From contig NZ_JAOEJU010000014.1 in assembly GCF_025447595.1 (NCBI RefSeq), positions 99,135-163,134 of the forward strand: a stretch of 64,000 nucleotides of DNA, in the 5' to 3' direction. The position numbers were made by a program, and so were the translations under genes. Of the stretch, positions 60,200 to 64,000 are shown piece by piece (positions within the stretch are counted from its first letter, which is position 1; each line of letters opens with the position of its first letter). Origin of the DNA: Pseudomonas koreensis. GTDB taxonomy: Bacteria; Pseudomonadota; Gammaproteobacteria; Pseudomonadales; Pseudomonadaceae. The notes beneath the pieces are model-generated. The model worked only from the letters and a program-made list of their open reading frames with translations, was not told where the DNA came from and did no database searches.

Positions 60200-61530
60200 T
60201 GCTCAACTCGGTGATGGTGGTCGATGACGAAAGCAGTATTCGCAGTGCCGTCGAGCAATGGTTGAGCCTGTCCGGGTTCGAAGTGCAGTTGTTCAGCCGC
60301 GCCGAAGAATGCCTGGCGGCGCTACCGAAGCATTTTGCCGGGGTGATTCTCAGCGACGTGCGCATGCCCGGGCTCAGTGGTCTTGAACTGCTGGCCGAAG
60401 TGCAGCGCCGGGATGCCGACCTGCCGGTGATTCTGCTCACCGGCCACGGCGATGTGCCGATGGCGGTCGAAGCGATGCGCGACGGTGCCTACGACTTTCT
60501 GGAAAAACCCTTCAGCCCCGAGACCCTGCTCGGCAGCCTGCGCCGGGCGCTGGACAAGCGTCGGCTGGTGCTGGAAAACCGCGCCCTGCACGAACAGGCC
60601 GACAACCGCGCCAGACTGGATGCGACGCTGCTCGGTGTGTCCCGTGGCTTGCAGACTTTGCGCCGGCAGGTGCTGGATCTGGCGACGCTGCCGGTCAACG
60701 TGCTGATCCGTGGCGAGACCGGCAGCGGCAAGGAACTGGTCGCCCGCTGCCTGCACGACTTCGGCCCGCGCGCCGACAAGCCGTTCGTGGCGCTGAACTG
60801 CGCGGCGATCCCTGAGCAATTGTTCGAAGCCGAGTTGTTCGGGCATGAGAGCGGTGCGTTCACCGGGGCCTCCGGCAAGCGCATCGGCAAGCTGGAATAC
60901 GCCGATGGCGGCACGCTGTTTCTCGATGAGATCGAAAGCATGCCGCTGGCCCAGCAGGTGAAACTGCTGCGCGTGTTGCAGGAGCAGAAGCTGGAACGGC
61001 TGGGGTCGAACCAGAGCATTCGGGTGGACTTGCGGATTGTCGCGGCGACCAAACCCGACTTGCTGGATGAAGCGCGGGCCGGGCGTTTTCGCGAGGACCT
61101 GGCGTATCGCCTGAACGTCGCGGAACTTCGATTGCCACCGCTGCGTGAGCGTCGGGAAGACATTCCGTTGTTGTTCGAATCCTTCGCCCAGAGCGCCGCC
61201 CAGCGCTTGGGCCGCACGTTCCCGCCGCTCAGTGGCGCGCAGTTGAGCCACCTGCTGAGTCATGACTGGCCGGGTAATGTGCGGGAGCTGGCGAACGTCG
61301 CCGAGCGGCAGGTGCTGGGGCTGGATGAACCGGTGCAGGGGATTGATCCGGGGCAGTCGCTGGCGGCGCAGCAGGAAGCGTTTGAGGCGCAGTGTTTGCG
61401 TGCGGCGTTGACCCGGCACAAGGGGGATGTGAAAGCCGTACTTGAGGAACTGCAACTGCCGAGGCGCACGTTTAATGAAAAGATGCAGCGGCATGGTTTG
61501 ACTCGCGAGATGTTTGTGCAGGGCAGTTGA
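60199..61530 (+). CDS. Sigma-54 dependent response regulator (DctD/MifR type)
   Basis: A 443-residue regulator. The receiver domain has VVDDESSIRSAVEQWL and the phosphoacceptor Asp in VILSDVRMPGLSG (about residue 53), plus the conserved Lys in FLEKPFSPET. The AAA+ domain has GETGSGKELVARCLH, ESGAFTGASGKR (the sigma-54 contact GAFTGA) and GGTLFLDEIES. The C-terminal Fis-type helix-turn-helix is LEELQLPRRTFNEKMQRHGL. The last ~40 codons use more G-ending codons. It sits 320 bp upstream of the permease gene it probably activates. Confidence 0.94.
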   Translation: MLNSVMVVDDESSIRSAVEQWLSLSGFEVQLFSRAEECLAALPKHFAGVILSDVRMPGLSGLELLAEVQRRDADLPVILLTGHGDVPMAVEAMRDGAYDFLEKPFSPETLLGSLRRALDKRRLVLENRALHEQADNRARLDATLLGVSRGLQTLRRQVLDLATLPVNVLIRGETGSGKELVARCLHDFGPRADKPFVALNCAAIPEQLFEAELFGHESGAFTGASGKRIGKLEYADGGTLFLDEIESMPLAQQVKLLRVLQEQKLERLGSNQSIRVDLRIVAATKPDLLDEARAGRFREDLAYRLNVAELRLPPLRERREDIPLLFESFAQSAAQRLGRTFPPLSGAQLSHLLSHDWPGNVRELANVAERQVLGLDEPVQGIDPGQSLAAQQEAFEAQCLRAALTRHKGDVKAVLEELQLPRRTFNEKMQRHGLTREMFVQGS

Positions 61531-61550
61531 TTTTTGCAGTGCCTGATCGG

Positions 61551-61650
61551 GCCTCTTCGCGGGCAAGCCCGCTCCCACAGTGGTCGGTAGTGTTCACATA
61601 TTCTGTGTTCACAAAAAAACCTGTGGGAGCGGGCTTGCCCGCGAAGAGGC
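61551..61650. repeat. Paired REP-type palindrome (GCGGGCTTGCCCGC variant)
   Basis: GCCTCTTCGCGGGCAAGCCC begins at 61551, and its exact 30-base inverse ends at 61650, with a 40-bp spacer. It may end the kinase-regulator transcript. Confidence 0.92.
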
Positions 61651-61684
61651 CGGCACAGACGACAATGATCTATCCGTCGGGGGT

Positions 61685-61732
61685 GAGCAATTTTCCGCTC
61701 AATACAACCCATACATGAGCGGATTTCCGCTC
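61685..61732 (+). promoter_or_regulatory. Tandem palindromes, probable activator sites for the response regulator
   Basis: GAGCGGATTTCCGCTC (61717-61732) is an inverted repeat (GAGCGGA-TT-TCCGCTC). A weaker copy, GAGCAATTTTCCGCTC (61685-61700), lies exactly 32 bp upstream, three helical turns, and both are followed by AATA. They sit 57 and 89 bp (start to the -24 GG) ahead of a sigma-54 promoter, as expected for enhancer sites. Confidence 0.75.
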
Positions 61733-61773
61733 AATAAACTTCCCCACCCCCTCTAAACCGGCCCTCCCCCCGT

Positions 61774-61790
61774 TGGCACAGCTCCTGCTA
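61774..61790 (+). promoter_or_regulatory. kgtP: Sigma-54 promoter of the permease gene
   Basis: TTGGCACAGCTCCTGCTA carries GG (61775-61776) and GC (61787-61788) separated by exactly 10 bp; it matches TGGCAC-N5-TTGC(A/T) with one change (CTGCT). It lies 62 bp upstream of the start codon. Confidence 0.85.
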
Positions 61791-61851
61791 TAGCCCCCGC
61801 AGGCTGCGTTTCGACGCGCTCCACAAAAACAATTAAACGAAGGATCCTTCA

Positions 61852-63171
61852 ATGGATAACTCCAACGCCCTGCCTCTTGGGTCGGCTGCCGTGCCGGCCA
61901 AAGAACGAACCACCGCCAGTCGCATCAAGTCGATCTTCAGCGGTTCCGTCGGCAACATGGTCGAGTGGTACGACTGGTACGTCTACGCCGCCTTCTCGCT
62001 GTACTTTGCCAAGACCTTCTTCCCCGCCGGCTCCACCACCGCCCAGTTGATGAACACCGCCGCGATCTTCGCCGTGGGCTTTCTGATGCGTCCGATCGGT
62101 GGCTGGCTGATGGGCCTGTACGCCGACAAGGTCGGACGTAAAAAGGCACTGATGGCTTCGGTGTACCTGATGTGCTTTGGCTCCCTGCTGATCGCCCTCA
62201 GCCCGAACTACGAAACCATCGGCATCGGCGCGCCGATCCTGCTGGTCTTCGCCCGTCTGCTGCAAGGCCTGTCGGTCGGCGGCGAATACGGCACCTCCGC
62301 CACTTACCTGTCGGAGATGGCGACCAAGGAACGTCGTGGCTTCTTCTCCAGCTTCCAGTACGTGACCCTGATTTCCGGCCAGCTCATCGCGCTGGGCGTA
62401 TTGATCGTGCTGCAACAGATGCTCACCACCGAGCAACTGTACGCCTGGGGCTGGCGCATTCCGTTCGCGATCGGCGCGCTGTGTGCAGTGGTTGCGCTGT
62501 ACCTGCGTCGCGGCATGGAGGAAACCGAATCCTTCGTGAAGAAAGAAAAGTCCAAGGAAAGCGCCATGCGCACCTTGATGCGCCATCCGAAGGAATTGTT
62601 GACCGTGGTCGGCCTGACCATGGGCGGCACCCTGGCGTTCTACACCTACACCACCTACATGCAGAAATACCTGGTGAACACCGTCGGCATGAGCATTTCC
62701 GACTCCACCACCATTTCGGCAGCGACGCTGTTCCTGTTCATGTGTCTGCAACCGATCATCGGTGGCCTGTCCGATAAAATCGGTCGTCGTCCGATCCTGA
62801 TCGCCTTCGGCGTGCTCGGGACGATCTTCACCGTGCCGATCCTGATGACCCTGCACACCATCCAGACCTGGTGGGGCGCGTTCTTCCTGATCATGGCAGC
62901 ACTGATCATCGTCAGCGGCTACACCTCGATCAACGCGGTGGTGAAGGCCGAGCTGTTCCCGACCGAAATTCGCGCCCTGGGCGTCGGCCTGCCGTACGCA
63001 CTGACCGTGTCGATCTTCGGCGGCACCGCCGAATACATCGCGCTGTGGTTCAAGAGCATCGGCATGGAAACCGGTTACTACTGGTACGTGACCGCGTGCA
63101 TCGCGGTGTCCCTGCTGGTGTACATCACCATGAAAGACACCCAGAAACATTCGCGGATCGTCACTGACTGA
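61852..63171 (+). CDS. kgtP: C5-dicarboxylate (alpha-ketoglutarate) MHS-family permease
   Basis: A 439-residue major facilitator with 12 membrane helices, member of the metabolite:H+ symporter family. GNMVEWYDWYVYAAFSLYF is the typical N-terminal block of KgtP-like proteins, then the loop 2-3 motif GLYADKVGRKKALM and SVGGEYGTSATYLSEMA. E. coli KgtP is the closest named relative. Placement downstream of a DctB/DctD-like pair and behind a sigma-54 promoter strongly supports dicarboxylate uptake. AAGGATCCTTCA precedes the start. Confidence 0.92.
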   Translation: MDNSNALPLGSAAVPAKERTTASRIKSIFSGSVGNMVEWYDWYVYAAFSLYFAKTFFPAGSTTAQLMNTAAIFAVGFLMRPIGGWLMGLYADKVGRKKALMASVYLMCFGSLLIALSPNYETIGIGAPILLVFARLLQGLSVGGEYGTSATYLSEMATKERRGFFSSFQYVTLISGQLIALGVLIVLQQMLTTEQLYAWGWRIPFAIGALCAVVALYLRRGMEETESFVKKEKSKESAMRTLMRHPKELLTVVGLTMGGTLAFYTYTTYMQKYLVNTVGMSISDSTTISAATLFLFMCLQPIIGGLSDKIGRRPILIAFGVLGTIFTVPILMTLHTIQTWWGAFFLIMAALIIVSGYTSINAVVKAELFPTEIRALGVGLPYALTVSIFGGTAEYIALWFKSIGMETGYYWYVTACIAVSLLVYITMKDTQKHSRIVTD

Positions 63172-63210
63172 CCGGGTTTATTCAGCCACTGCAATGGTGG
63201 CTGTGATGGC

Positions 63211-63289
63211 CCCGTCGCGAGCAGGCTCGCTCCCACAGGATCAGATTTACGCCGATCCAATGTGGGAGCGAGCCTGCTCGCGATTGGGG
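63211..63289. repeat. Paired REP-type palindrome (GCGAGCAGGCTCGC variant)
   Basis: Left arm 63211-63237 and inverted right arm 63261-63289, between the convergent permease and membrane-protein genes. Confidence 0.88.
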
Positions 63290-63300
63290 TCACCTCGGTC

Positions 63301-64000
63301 TCATGCCGACTCGGCAACCTGCGGCTTGCCATAACGCTTCTGCGCATAAGACGCGCCCACGATCATCACCAGCAGAATCCCCGCCAGGACCGCCGACGAG
63401 CCGATGGTGCCGAAGTCCAGACCGCCCTTCTCATGGGACTTGGTCATCAAGTCGCCCAACGTCGCGCCAAACGGCCGGGTCAGCACGAACGCCACCCAGA
63501 ACAGCGCCACCGACGAAATCTTCGTGAAGTACTTGAGCAGCACGACCACGCCAATCGCCGAGCCGATCAACAGTGCGCCACCGGCAAAGCCCAGGCCCGA
63601 GTCGTCCGCCAGGTAATCGCCGAGTGCGGTGCCCAGGGTGTTGGAGAACAGGATCGCCATCCAGTAGAACATCTCGCCGCGAAAGCTCTGCACCTTGGTG
63701 ACGTTGAGCGAGTCGCCGCTCAGGCGCCATGCCGCGAAAATCGCCAGCAGGATCGCGATCAGGATCATGGAACCGGTGGCGTAACCCAGTTCCAGCGTGC
63801 GGTCCATGAAGTCGGACATGGTGGTGCCGGCGGTGCTGGTCGACAGGATCACGATCCAGTACAGCAGCGGCTTGTAGGTCTTGGCCATCAACTGCGTGAT
63901 CAGCGTCAGGACAAACACGCTGATCAGGATCAGCGAACTGATGGCGTAGCCGACGTTAAGGGTCATCGACAGCAAATCCCCCGCGGTTTCCCCCAGGGTC
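63301..64000 (-). CDS. COG4705-type membrane protein with four internal repeats (5' cut by window edge)
   Basis: Integral membrane protein open at the window edge; at least 233 residues are present, with the N-terminus outside. About eight helices. The sequence is made of four related units opening TLGETAGDLL, TAGTTMSDFM, TLGTALGDYL and PFGATLGDLM, each a T/P-x-G-x-x-x-(G/S)-D signature after a membrane helix, mostly followed by a glycine-aromatic pair (GYA, GFA). The pattern fits the uncharacterised COG4705 membrane family. Function unknown. The visible Met codons near 63965 are internal, since the frame continues through the edge without a stop. Confidence 0.8.
   Translation of the reverse strand, partial: TLGETAGDLLSMTLNVGYAISSLILISVFVLTLITQLMAKTYKPLLYWIVILSTSTAGTTMSDFMDRTLELGYATGSMILIAILLAIFAAWRLSGDSLNVTKVQSFRGEMFYWMAILFSNTLGTALGDYLADDSGLGFAGGALLIGSAIGVVVLLKYFTKISSVALFWVAFVLTRPFGATLGDLMTKSHEKGGLDFGTIGSSAVLAGILLVMIVGASYAQKRYGKPQVAESA

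Overview
The window is high-GC chromosomal DNA from a fluorescent Pseudomonas, most likely the P. fluorescens group. The evidence is the aspS-yebC-ruvCAB-ybgC-tolQRAB-pal-cpoB-queE-queC-tRNA-Lys order, an MvaT-type H-NS analogue, an OprD-family porin, a DUF6124 protein and many short extragenic palindromes around GTGGGAGC(G/C)(A/G)GC. I see no phage, insertion sequence, integrase or CRISPR array.

Layout. 1-2030: end of a serine/glycine catabolic unit (sdaA, gcvT). 2030-3350: cold shock gene with a structured 400 bp leader, then a small RDD membrane protein. 3369-4830: nadA and tRNA-Lys. 4838-17250: a long minus-strand block with the queuosine genes queC/queE, the Tol-Pal envelope machine, the Holliday-junction enzymes RuvABC, yebC, aspS and an FmdB zinc ribbon. 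17364-20055: a ribbon-helix-helix regulator, a Dps-like ferritin, a membrane/cold-shock-domain fusion, slyX and a HIT protein. 20056-22300: an OprD-type porin behind a 900 bp gene-free region with a possible ArgR operator. 22425-30711: mscS, yajQ, panE, an orphan histidine kinase, a PduO-type adenosyltransferase, a Nudix-ThiE fusion, a glutathione transferase and argJ. 30834-35849: secA, dciA and a HerA-like ATPase. 36038-42473: a dCache chemoreceptor, a flippase-like membrane protein, a small acidic protein, purU, mvaT and sbcB. 42654-49373: six overlapping genes (RDD, SpoIIM, DUF4129, DUF4350, MoxR, DUF58). 49374-50770: a lower-GC stretch with a small gene, a strongly structured candidate RNA leader and a DUF6124 gene. 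50775-56369: PilZ protein, TPR lipoprotein, pyruvate kinase, enoyl-CoA hydratase, ferredoxin-reductase-like protein and diguanylate cyclase. 56669-64000: class I fumarase, a DctB/DctD (or MifS/MifR) two-component system, a sigma-54 dependent C5-dicarboxylate permease with two upstream palindromes, and the edge of a four-repeat membrane protein.

How the parts work together. Most genes are core housekeeping. The most interesting parts are the MoxR/DUF58 membrane cluster (all five junctions overlap, so it is probably one translationally coupled assembly of unknown role), the structured element upstream of the DUF6124 gene (two hairpins share the loop TTTAGTCG on different complementary stems, around a 16 bp long-range helix), and the well-resolved sigma-54 promoter with tandem activator sites in front of kgtP.
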